Position numbers and translations under genes: made by a program | Assembly: GCF_000153405.2 (NCBI RefSeq) | Contig: NC_020802.1 | Coordinates: 1,569,883-1,633,882, forward strand | Direction: 5' to 3' | DNA: 64,000 bases | Source of the DNA: Psychromonas sp. CNPT3 | GTDB taxonomy: Bacteria > Pseudomonadota > Gammaproteobacteria > Enterobacterales > Psychromonadaceae | The notes under the pieces: model-generated | What the model was told of the DNA's origin: nothing | Seen by the model: the letters and a program-made list of their open reading frames with translations, nothing else | Database searches by the model: none | Shown here: positions 37,223-48,659 of the stretch, one piece after another | Layout of the letters: each line of letters starts with the position of its first letter | Position numbering within the stretch: position 1 is the stretch's first letter

Positions 37223-37729
37223 ATGAAAAATCGTTGGCAAATCGCTACCTCAGCTGGCGTCCTTGCGAGTGTTTGGTGTGGCGTTGCAGATCTTTTAAGT
37301 TTAGTAACTTGGATTGGTTTTCTCGGTTGCAGCACTTATTTTGCACAAACAAAAATAGGTTTAAAAGGGGTACTAATGAGTTGGCAAACCAACTTATCGG
37401 GTGTTTTTTGGGCTTGGCTTATTATTAGCGCGAGCAGTTACTTTGCATCCCCTTACTTCGGTTATTTATTTACCGGTTTAGCGACGGCCGCCATGTGCTT
37501 ACAGGCAAGCAGTAAAAGGTTATCTTTTATTCCGGGCGCCTTTATTGGTTGTTGCACCACCTTTGCCCTTAATGCCGATATAGCGCAGATAATTCCCGCT
37601 TTAATGGGTGGCGCATTACTCGGTTATTTAATGACGCTCGGGACGCAGTTATTAATCAAATTAAGTGCACAAAAGAAAATGATCATGCTCACCAATATCG
37701 GTAAAAGTATTAAGAAGTCTATTGCTTAA
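37223..37729 (+). CDS. DUF1097 family inner-membrane protein
   Basis: 168 residues with about five hydrophobic segments (roughly 8-35, 55-75, 78-95, 100-118, 125-148). The pattern and length match the DUF1097/YcdZ family of inner-membrane proteins, whose function is unknown. Blocks such as PGAFIGCCTTFA and MGGALLGYLMTLG are typical. AAAGGA lies 7 nt upstream of ATG. It is an isolated gene, followed by a gap with a dispersed repeat. Confidence 0.65.
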   Translation: MKNRWQIATSAGVLASVWCGVADLLSLVTWIGFLGCSTYFAQTKIGLKGVLMSWQTNLSGVFWAWLIISASSYFASPYFGYLFTGLATAAMCLQASSKRLSFIPGAFIGCCTTFALNADIAQIIPALMGGALLGYLMTLGTQLLIKLSAQKKMIMLTNIGKSIKKSIA

Positions 37730-37755
37730 GACATTATACCCTTCTAATAGCAATG

Positions 37756-37857
37756 GCATTAATTAAGCTTCCATGTATTACGCGAAAACTTAACACAGCA
37801 AGGTGTGATTTTCAGGAAATAGTTGTTCTCACTTTAAAACTTGCAAAGCATAAGGGA
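37756..37857. repeat. Dispersed intergenic repeat, copy A
   Basis: About 100 bp aligned by eye with 44562-44669, same orientation. Shared blocks: ATTAATTAAGCTT, TTAACAC, TTTCAGGA-ATAGTTGTTCTCAC, and AAAACT. It is non-coding in both places. Confidence 0.75.
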
Positions 37858-38087
37858 TATTCGAGTTAGCGCCTAAAGGGATCGTTAACTTGAACTTATC
37901 TTTGTTGTTGAGGTGTTACTGAGGTGTTGTTTAGGTATTGTTATAAAAAAACATCAATATAGCGTAACTATTTTCAATAGTATGCCAAGAAGCTAAGCCA
38001 AATCTGGCTTGCTGATTTAGCCTCTCAAGTATCAGGGCTATCAATAGAAGTTAACGCTTTGTCTTGGGGCAGGGAAATAGACGCACA

Positions 38088-38123
38088 AAAAAGAGCAATA
38101 CACGCGGGTGTATTGCTCTTTTT
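38088..38123. terminator. Strong bidirectional terminator
   Basis: Arms AAAAAGAGCAATACAC and GTGTATTGCTCTTTTT with loop GCGG; A and T runs on both sides. It lies 5 bp past the end of the acyl-CoA synthetase gene on the minus strand. Confidence 0.92.
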
Positions 38124-38127
38124 GTTT

Positions 38128-39843
38128 TTATGAAGGTGTGTGTAAGTAACGTTTGATTTTTGCAGTCGGCGTTTTAATAAAAGGCACAGTTTGCTCAATC
38201 ACTTTACTGATTTTGGCATAGTTAGCTAACTGACTATTTGCAGTTATTTTTATCTCTTCAAGTAACGTGAGGATTGTTTTATGTAATGCAGAATCACTCG
38301 TTGTTTCAATATTATGAAACTCATCAAATTTATCGTAATCAAGAAATAGCTTCGCCACTATTTTGTCATTCTCTTCATAAACTAACGAATCACATACCAG
38401 TGGATTTTGATTCAATACCGCTTCCACTGATTCAGGATAAATATTCTCACCACTTGAACCGATGATCACATTTTTGCTACGTCCGTTAATATATAAGATA
38501 CCGTTATCATCCATATAACCCAGATCGCCGGTATTTAACCAACCATCGGCATCAAGAACTTCAGCTGTACGTACGGTATCTTTATAATAGCCAAGCATGA
38601 CATTCGGACCCCGAACATGTAGTTCACCATCGAGTTGGCTTTCATCTTCTTTACAAAAACGACACTCAATACCGGGTGCAATTATCCCGGTGCTGCCGAC
38701 TTTTGTTTTATAAGGAATAGCGCCTGCTATGATAGGCGCAGTTTCCGTTAAACCGTAACCTATCGCATAAGGAAATTCAGCTTCAATTAAAAATTGCTCT
38801 ACAAACGGCGATAACTTCGCGCCACCAATACCAAAGAATCGCATTTTACCGCCGAAACTTTGCATTAACTTTTTACCCGCTATTTTATGTAATCGTTTGC
38901 GAACAAAAGGCACATTTTCATAAAGATACTTCACAACTTTATTTTTATTAATGTTGGCTTGTACTTTCGATTTATAAATCTTTTCGATGACTAAGGGTAC
39001 GCTGAGCATGCAACTCGGTTGCACTTTTGCCATCGCGGCTAAAATAATTTTAGGCGAGGGAATTTTATTTAGATAATAAATTGAGGCGCCATTAGCAAAA
39101 GGCACCAAGAATCCAACAGAACATTCAAACGTATGTGCTAACGGTAAAATAGATAAAAATTTATCAGCAGCGTTAATATCAACTAATGTCGCTGCTTGTT
39201 GTATTTGCGCGGTTAAATTATTATGACTCAGCATCACACCTTTAGATTGACCCGTTGTTCCCGAGGTATAAATGATAGCAGCAAGATCATCAGGGTGGAT
39301 AACCAACGCTTTCTCTACGGTTTCTTTTGGTTTTTTTAATCCCTTTTTCATGGTTTCCATCAAAGATGGCTTAACAGGGTTTTTTACCACAAATAAACTT
39401 TCTGATGCATCCGTATCTTCAAAAAAGTCTAATGTTTCAACCGAAAATGAATATTCTAGCGCCGAACTAAAATCATCCTCACTTAACTTCGCGCGTTGTT
39501 TTTTAGACAAAAAGATTGCTTTAGCTTCAGAGTGCTTAATAATATGATGCACTTCATTACTATGAAAATCCGGCAAAATAGGCACTATAACAGCCCCCAT
39601 TGTGGTCACAGCAAGGTACACAACGCCCCAGTTAGGCATATTTTCGCTACAAATTGCGACTTTATCACCCTGCGTTACGCCTAATGATTTAAACGTGGCT
39701 TGTAATGTCTGTATTTTTAGACTTGCTTCTTGGTAAGTCATATTGATATCTTTGATATTCGAAGCTAATAATTTATCTGCATACAATGAAAATGAATTTG
39801 TTGCTAACTCTAACAGCGTTTTAGTTTCAAGCTGTACTACCAT
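38128..39843 (-). CDS. Long-chain acyl-CoA synthetase-like AMP-dependent ligase
   Basis: 571 residues. ANL-superfamily motifs: P-loop IIYTSGTTGQSKGVMLSH (near 195), YGLTETAPIIAG (near 360), NTGDLGYMDDNGILYINGR, and the C-terminal NVIIGSSGENIYPESVE. It should activate a fatty or other carboxylic acid with ATP and CoA. The C-terminal Lys is in PTAKIKRYL. It differs clearly from the second synthetase at 52851 and from canonical FadD, so the chain length or substrate is open. It stands alone, with a strong terminator immediately after it. Confidence 0.85.
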   Translation of the reverse strand: MVVQLETKTLLELATNSFSLYADKLLASNIKDINMTYQEASLKIQTLQATFKSLGVTQGDKVAICSENMPNWGVVYLAVTTMGAVIVPILPDFHSNEVHHIIKHSEAKAIFLSKKQRAKLSEDDFSSALEYSFSVETLDFFEDTDASESLFVVKNPVKPSLMETMKKGLKKPKETVEKALVIHPDDLAAIIYTSGTTGQSKGVMLSHNNLTAQIQQAATLVDINAADKFLSILPLAHTFECSVGFLVPFANGASIYYLNKIPSPKIILAAMAKVQPSCMLSVPLVIEKIYKSKVQANINKNKVVKYLYENVPFVRKRLHKIAGKKLMQSFGGKMRFFGIGGAKLSPFVEQFLIEAEFPYAIGYGLTETAPIIAGAIPYKTKVGSTGIIAPGIECRFCKEDESQLDGELHVRGPNVMLGYYKDTVRTAEVLDADGWLNTGDLGYMDDNGILYINGRSKNVIIGSSGENIYPESVEAVLNQNPLVCDSLVYEENDKIVAKLFLDYDKFDEFHNIETTSDSALHKTILTLLEEIKITANSQLANYAKISKVIEQTVPFIKTPTAKIKRYLHTPS

Positions 39844-40166
39844 CGGTGTTCCTTAATATCTATAACTATTTAATACCCTATTTCATTTGTATAACGACAA
39901 ACATAAATGAAAATAAGAATCCATTCCTTCTTCTCTGCCAACAAAGATAAAGGTATTATTTATTTTAATTACCTACGTCAAAAACGTATAAATGATTTTC
40001 AATTAACGCATTATTATAGCGTAATTGACTTTTATAAGACAAATTTTAGCGCAAAAAACGCCAGATAGGCGCTATTTTGTAAAATTTATCCCCTTTTTAC
40101 ACAAAATTCAGCCTGAAAAACCTTTTTATAGGCTATCCGGGCTGAATTTAACGATCTGTTTTTCTT
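39844..40166. other. 323-bp gap upstream of acyl-CoA synthetase gene
   Basis: Holds the promoter region of the synthetase and, at 40104-40149, an inverted repeat with perfect 10-bp arms AAATTCAGCC / GGCTGAATTT just past the DUF5062 stop. The loop contains a second pairing option (GCCT / AGGC). No gene is seen. Confidence 0.55.
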
Positions 40167-40427
40167 CTATTTCAAAAGAGAATGGTCTGCCGGTAAATGT
40201 TTTGAGATCCATAAGACTAACTTATGTCTTATGTTGGCTGTCGTTTCATCTTCTTTGTTTAACGCATTGATTAATTTATCTTGTACTAACAAACGATAAA
40301 TAATTTCTTGTTTATCTTTTGCAGAAGTTGCGGTATCTATCCCCGTATACCCCTGATTTCGTGCGTACGCGATACCGAGTTTAAGAGCATGTTGCATTAA
40401 CTGAGATTCATTTTTAATTTTTTTCAT
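40167..40427 (-). CDS. DUF5062 family small protein
   Basis: 86 residues, soluble, helical. It matches the DUF5062 pattern of vibrios as I recall it: KKIKNESQLMQHALKLGIAY, YRLLVQDKLINAL, and KLVLWISKHLPADHSLL. The function is unknown. AAGGGATAAA precedes ATG. It follows ligA on the same strand after 65 nt and may be read through from it. Confidence 0.62.
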   Translation of the reverse strand: MKKIKNESQLMQHALKLGIAYARNQGYTGIDTATSAKDKQEIIYRLLVQDKLINALNKEDETTANIRHKLVLWISKHLPADHSLLK

Positions 40428-40492
40428 TTTATCCCTTATTTACATTTTTAAAAGGCTCTTAATTAACAACCCTTTTAATCTTCAATGATTTG

Positions 40493-42568
<2,076 letters not shown>

Positions 42569-43546
42569 TTACAAGTAATGCGCTAAACGCTCATGATAAT
42601 TTCTAAATTCAGCTTCGGTTAATTTTTCACGTTGCGCATTTAATACTAAACAATCAAATTCTTCTGCCATTTGCTCTACCGCAATCAACATCAGATCAAA
42701 CGCCTCTTTAACATTAATATCAGGATCTGGTGCACTCAAGAAGAAAGACACGCCTGGACAATCAAATTGTTTCATATTTATCGGATCAAAAGTGCCGGGT
42801 AGCATCATGTTGGCAATACTAAAGAGAACGGGGCCTGTTCCATCTGAATGTTGATGGCGATGAAAAAGAGACATTTCACCAAATCGGAATCCGGAGGTTA
42901 AAAAGAATTGCAATAAGGCATGACCGTATAAGAGTTGATCATCTTTTGCGACAACATTAAAAATAAACAGATCTTTTTCATCGATGCTTTTATTGTCGCG
43001 TTCGAGCGGTTTGGTTTCGACGCTATGTTCGCTTTGGCTATCAATCTCTATTAGCGATGCCTCAGAGCTTTCCTGAGCGTCCTCTTCTGATGGCGTATCT
43101 TGTATTGAACTTTCAGCACTAATCGATGTATACGTTTCTTCTTGAGGCTTCTCTTCGGCCTCACGTTGCGAGGCGACGCTTTCAACTTGCAAAGTATCTT
43201 CCGCCTGCTCAGAAAATTGTGTTTGCATTGTTTTTATTTGCGCGTCCTCGTCGAGAGCAAGCGTATCAAATTTAACACTTTCCACTTTTTCTGGATTTAA
43301 AACCACTGAAAAATCGATCTCGGCTACTTGTTCGCTCTCTTTTTCTTGGATGGAAAAGGCCAAATCTTCATTTTCGACTGCATCCTTAGCATCTAAAAGT
43401 TCGCTGTCTTCATGAAATAAATCAGCCTCTCTTGAAAATTGAGCCAAACTTCTTTTTTCTTTACGCCCTAATAAATATCCATGAATTAAAACGCCGGCAA
43501 TAGCGACTAATCCGATAACAATTAAAATAGATTGAAAGTGCTGCAT
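42569..43546 (-). CDS. zipA: Cell division protein ZipA
   Basis: 325 residues. An N-terminal membrane anchor (residues about 7-27, ILIVIGLVAIAGVLIHGYLL) is followed by a long acidic, low-complexity linker rich in Glu, Ser and Gln (about 35-195), then the ZipA_C FtsZ-binding domain (LFIFNVVAKDDQLLYGHALL, FRFGEMSLFHRHQHSDGTG, FDCPGVSFFLSAPDP). It tethers FtsZ rings to the inner membrane. It lies upstream of ligA and divergent from cysZ, the standard gammaproteobacterial arrangement. Confidence 0.93.
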   Translation of the reverse strand: MQHFQSILIVIGLVAIAGVLIHGYLLGRKEKRSLAQFSREADLFHEDSELLDAKDAVENEDLAFSIQEKESEQVAEIDFSVVLNPEKVESVKFDTLALDEDAQIKTMQTQFSEQAEDTLQVESVASQREAEEKPQEETYTSISAESSIQDTPSEEDAQESSEASLIEIDSQSEHSVETKPLERDNKSIDEKDLFIFNVVAKDDQLLYGHALLQFFLTSGFRFGEMSLFHRHQHSDGTGPVLFSIANMMLPGTFDPINMKQFDCPGVSFFLSAPDPDINVKEAFDLMLIAVEQMAEEFDCLVLNAQREKLTEAEFRNYHERLAHYL

Positions 43547-43695
43547 GATGATTTGCTCTTTTATTAGGGAATTAGAGCTAAATTACCTTGAAATACCCAC
43601 ACCGTCCAATACTTCACAAGTTTTTATTAAAAAACTGTTATCTATTTAGATAAACACGTTAAAATATCCTTAATTGACCTTTAAAAGAGAGATTT

Positions 43696-44475
43696 ATGCT
43701 ACCTAATTCGATTATTAAACAACCGCTGTCTGGCGTCGGCTATTTATTGAAAGGGCTAAAATTATTAAGCCATCGCAAATTACGCCTGTTTATTTTGATC
43801 CCTTTATCTATTAATCTACTTATTTTCAGTAGTGCATTTTGGTTTCTTTTTAGCGCAATTATGCAATGGATTGATAGTTATTTAACACAACTTCCAGATT
43901 TTTTAAATTGGCTTTCATATATAATTTGGCCATTCTTGATTTTATCTATTCTGTTTTCTTTTTCTTTCATCTTTTCAAGTGTCGCTAATTTTATCGCAGC
44001 ACCCTTTAATGGTTTATTAGCAGAGAAAACAGAAATGCTATTAACCGGTAAAGAAATTAATAATGATGGATTAAAAGAATTATTCCAAGATTTACCGCGG
44101 ATTTTTAAACGCGAGTTACAAAAATGGGCTTACTTTATACCGCGCTTAATCTTTTGTGCGGTGCTTTTCTTTATACCGGCTTTTGGCCCAGTGATCGCAC
44201 CTTTTATTTGGTTTATTTTTGCAAGCTGGATGATGGTCATACAATATGCAGATTTCCCTTTTGATAACCACAAGATCCCTTTTGCAACGATGAAACTTGC
44301 ATTGCGTCATCGATGGGGAAAAAACTTAACGTTTGGCATGCTAGTGAGCTTTTTTACCACCATACCTATTTTAAATTTTATTATTATGCCAATCGCCGTT
44401 TGTGGTGCGACAGCATTTTGGGTGGATATTTACAAACAAGAATTATGTAACAAGCAGGTAGTGGCACAAGGATAG
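43696..44475 (+). CDS. cysZ: Sulfate transporter CysZ
   Basis: 259 residues with a four-to-six helix membrane layout (segments near 30-60, 70-105, 150-185, 215-240). CysZ imports sulfate for cysteine synthesis. Typical blocks: SGVGYLLKGLKLLSHRKLRL, FNGLLAEKTEMLLTG and QYADFPFDNHKIPF, then MKLALRHRWGKNLTFG. AAGAGAG precedes ATG. It is divergent from zipA with a 149-bp gap. Confidence 0.93.
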   Translation: MLPNSIIKQPLSGVGYLLKGLKLLSHRKLRLFILIPLSINLLIFSSAFWFLFSAIMQWIDSYLTQLPDFLNWLSYIIWPFLILSILFSFSFIFSSVANFIAAPFNGLLAEKTEMLLTGKEINNDGLKELFQDLPRIFKRELQKWAYFIPRLIFCAVLFFIPAFGPVIAPFIWFIFASWMMVIQYADFPFDNHKIPFATMKLALRHRWGKNLTFGMLVSFFTTIPILNFIIMPIAVCGATAFWVDIYKQELCNKQVVAQG

Positions 44476-44961
44476 ATGCTATTGATACTGCAGATACAAA
44501 ATCAGAGCGCCAAATTGGGCTTTGCGTATCTGCATAAATTTTAAAAAGATCTTATAGCAGAGGAATTAATTAAGCTTTCAGGTATTTCGCAGGAAAAGTT
44601 AACACTATCAATGCGTTAGTTTCAGGAGATAGTTGTTCTCACGTCAAAACTCACAACGCAGGTAGGGATAATTTCAACAAGCAAAACGGATCACTTATTT
44701 AGTTGCTTTGCTATGACAGGGATGTTCTATCAACATATTTGATAAAAACGTTAACGACAGGTCAACAACGAAGATGAAGCACGTTGCCCTCGGGCAGGCC
44801 CAGATAGAGTATATTGAGGTAACACGGGAATCAATAAACACAGAGAGTGAGCAATACGTAGGCCCTGTGTTTATTTTAAGATCTAGCGAGAGAGGTTGAT
44901 CTTATACAGAAGAGAAGTCATAAAACGAAATGCAGAAATCCCTTCTTTTAAATAAAAATAT
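44476..44961. other. 486-bp gap with dispersed repeat
   Basis: Contains dispersed repeat copy B and, further right, an inverted repeat with 11-bp perfect arms AATAAACACAG / CTGTGTTTATT (44833-44843 and 44865-44875; 21-nt loop). No gene is seen. Confidence 0.6.
44562..44669. repeat. Dispersed intergenic repeat, copy B
   Basis: The counterpart of 37756-37857 downstream of cysZ; see the shared blocks listed there. The copy continues into sequence with GCAGGTAGGGAT, only partly matched in copy A. Confidence 0.75.
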
Positions 44962-45435
44962 CTAGATAGCAAAACGAGAGAGAGTACGCGCATCAAGTTT
45001 ATCCGCGTAGGTTTCATAATCTAAACCCTTTTCAACAACATAAGTTGTTAATAACTCTTTTACTGTTTGTAATAATTCTTCGGGATCCCATACTTTTTCA
45101 AGAAAATAATCGATTCTTGCATTATTAATAGCGCGGATAGTATCCGCTTGAGTTGCAAGACCGGTGAGTAATAATTTTTTAGTACCTATAAAACGTGGAT
45201 CCTCCTCAACATCAATCAATAAATCAACACCCGACTTTCCTGGCATTACATGATCAGAAATCAAAACGGCCACATGTTCTTGATTTGCATCTAACTCTTC
45301 AAGTAACTCTAAACACTCGAATGCAGACTCACAAGCTTCTAAATTTACAAAATCGCTAAAGTAATCAAGATCGCGTAATACTGAATCTAATACTTCACGA
45401 TCATCATCAACACAGATAATATTAATTTTTTCCAT
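44962..45435 (-). CDS. Stand-alone response regulator receiver protein
   Basis: 157 residues: a REC domain with the acidic pocket Asp10-Asp12, phosphoacceptor Asp61 (LISDHVMPGKSG), switch Thr91 (LLLTGLATQ) and conserved Lys114 (FLEKVWDP). About 35 helical residues follow; no DNA-binding or enzymatic output domain is present. The LTGxA...FLEKVWDP style resembles receivers that work with hybrid kinases or diguanylate cyclases. ATG at 45435 has GGAA upstream; the frame is open further to 45486 without support. No kinase gene lies nearby, so the partner is unknown. Confidence 0.85.
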   Translation of the reverse strand: MEKINIICVDDDREVLDSVLRDLDYFSDFVNLEACESAFECLELLEELDANQEHVAVLISDHVMPGKSGVDLLIDVEEDPRFIGTKKLLLTGLATQADTIRAINNARIDYFLEKVWDPEELLQTVKELLTTYVVEKGLDYETYADKLDARTLSRFAI

Positions 45436-45677
45436 AAAAAAACGTTCCAAAAAGGTTAATAGAATAGATTTCGAATTAATCGACAATATTTAGCATAGGC
45501 GATTAACGCAACAACACAAATTAATACCTGATTTTATTAAATGTTTTTAGTCACTTTATTTCATTTAATTAAAATATCTTTGTAATACAATACGTTACTG
45601 TAAATCAAGGTATTAACGTAACTTAATATAAATAAGGTTTATAAACATTAACGCTTATAAACCTTAATGTTCTCATT

Positions 45678-48320
45678 TTAACGTTGCAGAGCTTTACTTA
45701 CTTTTTCAAATAAATCGAGCGCTAAGTCTTGGACATTTAAAAGTCTATTTAGTTGCTCTTTTATCAATTCTTTACGTTTTTCATCTAAACGCTGGAACTG
45801 AATAAGTGGCGTAATCAAACGCGCAGCCACTTGTGGGTTTTTGGTGTTTAACTGTATTAACAAATCCGTTAAGAAACGATAACCACTGCCATCAATCGCA
45901 TGGAAGTAATACGCATTTCCTTGTGCGAAACCACCCACAAGTGAGCGTAAGCGGTTTGGATTACTCATATCAAAACTGCGATGTTCAAACAATGATTTTA
46001 CTTTTTCAAGTACGCCTGCATCTTGATAAGTCGCTTGCAGTACAAACCACTTATCCATCACTAAACCGTTACTAAACCATTTATTATCAAAATCATTCAT
46101 GACGGTTTCACGACATGCCAATTTTCCACTGTTAGCAGCCGCTAATGCGCTTAAATGATCGGTCATGTTATTAGCAGATTCAATTTGCTTTAACACTAAT
46201 ACATTAGCAAGTTTAGGATCGGCTAACGCAATATAAGATAACGCAGTACTTGCTAAATGACGCTTCGCAATATCTTCGGTTTTAATATTGTACGGCGCAT
46301 TTAATTGCGAACGCTCATAAGCGTGCACAAATTCTTTTTGTAAACCGTGCGCTAAACTATGCAGCATAAATTCACGCGCTTGATGCAATAGGTCAATATC
46401 AACTGTTTTAAATAGCTCTAACGCCCCTACTTCACTAATAAATTCAAATATATTCGCTATCATGGCGGGATCTAATTGCGTATTAACTAATGTCACCTTA
46501 AAGGCGTCAACAAATAAAGGCGGTAAAGACATCTCTTTACCCGCTTGTAACGCGTATACGTTTGCCACTAAATATTTATTAAAGAGTGATTGTCCTGCAT
46601 CCCAGCGAGAAAAATCATCACTTGCAAACTGCATGAGATGTAAGAAATTCTCATCGCTGTAAGCGTACTCATATTTAACGGGTGCAGAGAAACTTCTAAA
46701 CAAAGAAGGCACTGGTTTCTCACTGATATTGTCAAACCTAAAGGTTTGCTCTTTTTGAGTCAAACTGATCACTTTATGTGTTTGCTGATAACCTAAATCA
46801 AAAGCAACACCCGCACTGTCTAATAATTCTATATCAATGGGGATATGCAACGCTTCTTTGTGCTTTTGATCTGCCGTCTCTAATGTTTTTTGTTTAAACG
46901 TAATTTGATAACATTTCTTACTCGCATCAAAATAATCCGATACATTAACCAAAGGTGTACCCGATTGGCTATACCAACGTTTAAAGAGCGTTAAGTCAAT
47001 ATTACTGGCATCGGTCATCGCAGCCACAAAATCATCACACGTTACCGCTTGTCCGTCATGGCGTTGCACATATAGTTGCATGCCTTGTTGGAATTTCTCT
47101 TCACCTAATAAGGTGTGCAGCATGCGGATAACTTCTGATCCTTTATCATAAACTGTCACGGTGTAAAAATTGTTCATCTCCATGACGGATGTGGGACGAA
47201 TAGGATGAGACATTGGGCCCGCATCCTCTGCAAATTGGTGATTACGCATCACTTTTACATTGGCAATACGGTTTGCACTGCGACTACCCAGATCAGAGCT
47301 AAACTCTTGATCGCGAAAAACAGTCAAACCTTCTTTTAAGCTTAATTGGAACCAATCTCGACAAGTGATACGATTTCCCGTCCAATTATGGAAATATTCA
47401 TGGCCAATCACCGCTTCAATACCTAAATAATCTTGATCGGTCGCACTTTGTGCATTTGCCAATACATATTTAGAATTGAAAATATTTAAACCTTTATTCT
47501 CCATCGCGCCCATATTGAAGAAATCAACCGCGACGATCATGTAAATATCAAGATCATATTCTAAATTAAAACGTGTTTCATCCCACTGCATCGCTTTTTT
47601 CAACGAGCGCATGGCATGCTCTGTTTTATCTAAATTGCCTTTGTCTACAAATAATGCCAGTTTCACGTCTCTGCCACTTTTTGTAGTAAACGTATCTTCT
47701 AAACAATCAAATTCACCCGCCACTAAGGCAAATAAATAGGCCGGTTTTGGGAAGGGATCTTGCCAACAAACAAAATGACGCCCATTCTCAAGGTCGCCTT
47801 TATCCATACAGTTACCATTTGAGAGTAACGATGGATAAGCCTTTTTGTCCGCAATAATTTTTGTCGTAAAAGTCGCAAGCACATCGGGTCTATCTAAATA
47901 ATAAGTGATACGTCGAAAGCCTTCTGATTCACATTGTGTACAAAAGGCGTCTCCTGAAATATACAAACCTTCACATGCTTGATTTTCAAGCGGATAAATC
48001 TCGGTTTTAATCTCAAGTTCGAAAGCACTCGGTACATTATATAACTCAATGCCACCGGCCACTTTTTTATAATCGCTATGTACTTGACCATCAACACACA
48101 AAGAAACCAATGTTAAAGATTGACCAAAAAGAAATAAGGGTTGATTGCTATCATTTAATGCACGTACTTTACTCGTGGCTTTAACAAACGTTTTTTCCAC
48201 AAAAAGATCAAACTCAAGATCTAACGAAATAATCGAATAATCCGATACTTTATAATCGGCTAAGAATTTTTCTTGTGAATGAGATTCACTTAATACGTCT
48301 GTAGCGGAAACTTGACTCAT
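45678..48320 (-). CDS. pepN: Aminopeptidase N (M1 zinc metallopeptidase)
   Basis: 880 residues; E. coli PepN has 870. It removes N-terminal residues from peptides in the cytoplasm. The substrate motif GAMENKGLNIF and the zinc site HEYFHNWTGNRITCRDWF with the downstream Glu (LKEGLTVFRDQEF) are intact. The C-terminal alpha-helical domain (from about 540) ends LALDLFEKVSKALQR. ATG at 48320 has AAGGGA 8 nt upstream; the frame is open for another 35 codons without a better start. Confidence 0.96.
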   Translation of the reverse strand: MSQVSATDVLSESHSQEKFLADYKVSDYSIISLDLEFDLFVEKTFVKATSKVRALNDSNQPLFLFGQSLTLVSLCVDGQVHSDYKKVAGGIELYNVPSAFELEIKTEIYPLENQACEGLYISGDAFCTQCESEGFRRITYYLDRPDVLATFTTKIIADKKAYPSLLSNGNCMDKGDLENGRHFVCWQDPFPKPAYLFALVAGEFDCLEDTFTTKSGRDVKLALFVDKGNLDKTEHAMRSLKKAMQWDETRFNLEYDLDIYMIVAVDFFNMGAMENKGLNIFNSKYVLANAQSATDQDYLGIEAVIGHEYFHNWTGNRITCRDWFQLSLKEGLTVFRDQEFSSDLGSRSANRIANVKVMRNHQFAEDAGPMSHPIRPTSVMEMNNFYTVTVYDKGSEVIRMLHTLLGEEKFQQGMQLYVQRHDGQAVTCDDFVAAMTDASNIDLTLFKRWYSQSGTPLVNVSDYFDASKKCYQITFKQKTLETADQKHKEALHIPIDIELLDSAGVAFDLGYQQTHKVISLTQKEQTFRFDNISEKPVPSLFRSFSAPVKYEYAYSDENFLHLMQFASDDFSRWDAGQSLFNKYLVANVYALQAGKEMSLPPLFVDAFKVTLVNTQLDPAMIANIFEFISEVGALELFKTVDIDLLHQAREFMLHSLAHGLQKEFVHAYERSQLNAPYNIKTEDIAKRHLASTALSYIALADPKLANVLVLKQIESANNMTDHLSALAAANSGKLACRETVMNDFDNKWFSNGLVMDKWFVLQATYQDAGVLEKVKSLFEHRSFDMSNPNRLRSLVGGFAQGNAYYFHAIDGSGYRFLTDLLIQLNTKNPQVAARLITPLIQFQRLDEKRKELIKEQLNRLLNVQDLALDLFEKVSKALQR

Positions 48321-48659
48321 AATTCGGTCCCTTAAATAAAAAATAATGGGGACTAATATACAAGAAGGCGTACTAAAAACTAAGTCTAAAATAGAAAAAT
48401 TTATCAAAAAACAACTCAATACCACAAAAAGTGGCCTTTATTTAGAGATGTCTTTGAATATAATGAGCTTTTCTCTTTCCATTGTACTTTTTATGATTTT
48501 TAGGGTAAAAATAATAAGCACTTTAAAAACATTCCATTTATAAATCATTTTAAACAATACGAGGATACCCCCCCGTTTTTTTATATTTTACAGATACTTT
48601 TCAGTTGAAGGCAATTTTAATTGTGCTTACAATAGCGCTCAGATTTTTTGGAGATTAAT
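48321..48659. other. 339-bp divergent promoter region pepN / norM
   Basis: Very AT-rich. A plus-strand frame (48346-48543, 65 codons with one hydrophobic stretch) is open here, but without a family match or clear ribosome site I do not call it. A C7 run at 48569-48575 followed by GTTTTTTTAT lies before norM. Confidence 0.5.

Larger units (their letters stand above)
37730..38127. other. 398-bp gap with dispersed repeat and terminator
   Basis: Contains dispersed repeat copy A near its left end and a terminator at the right. The middle resembles parts of 44670-44840 only weakly. No gene is seen. Confidence 0.6.

Noticed and set aside
48346-48543. Possible 65-residue membrane peptide upstream of norM
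   Set aside because: It has one hydrophobic run but overlaps the pepN promoter region, lacks a ribosome site and has no known family.
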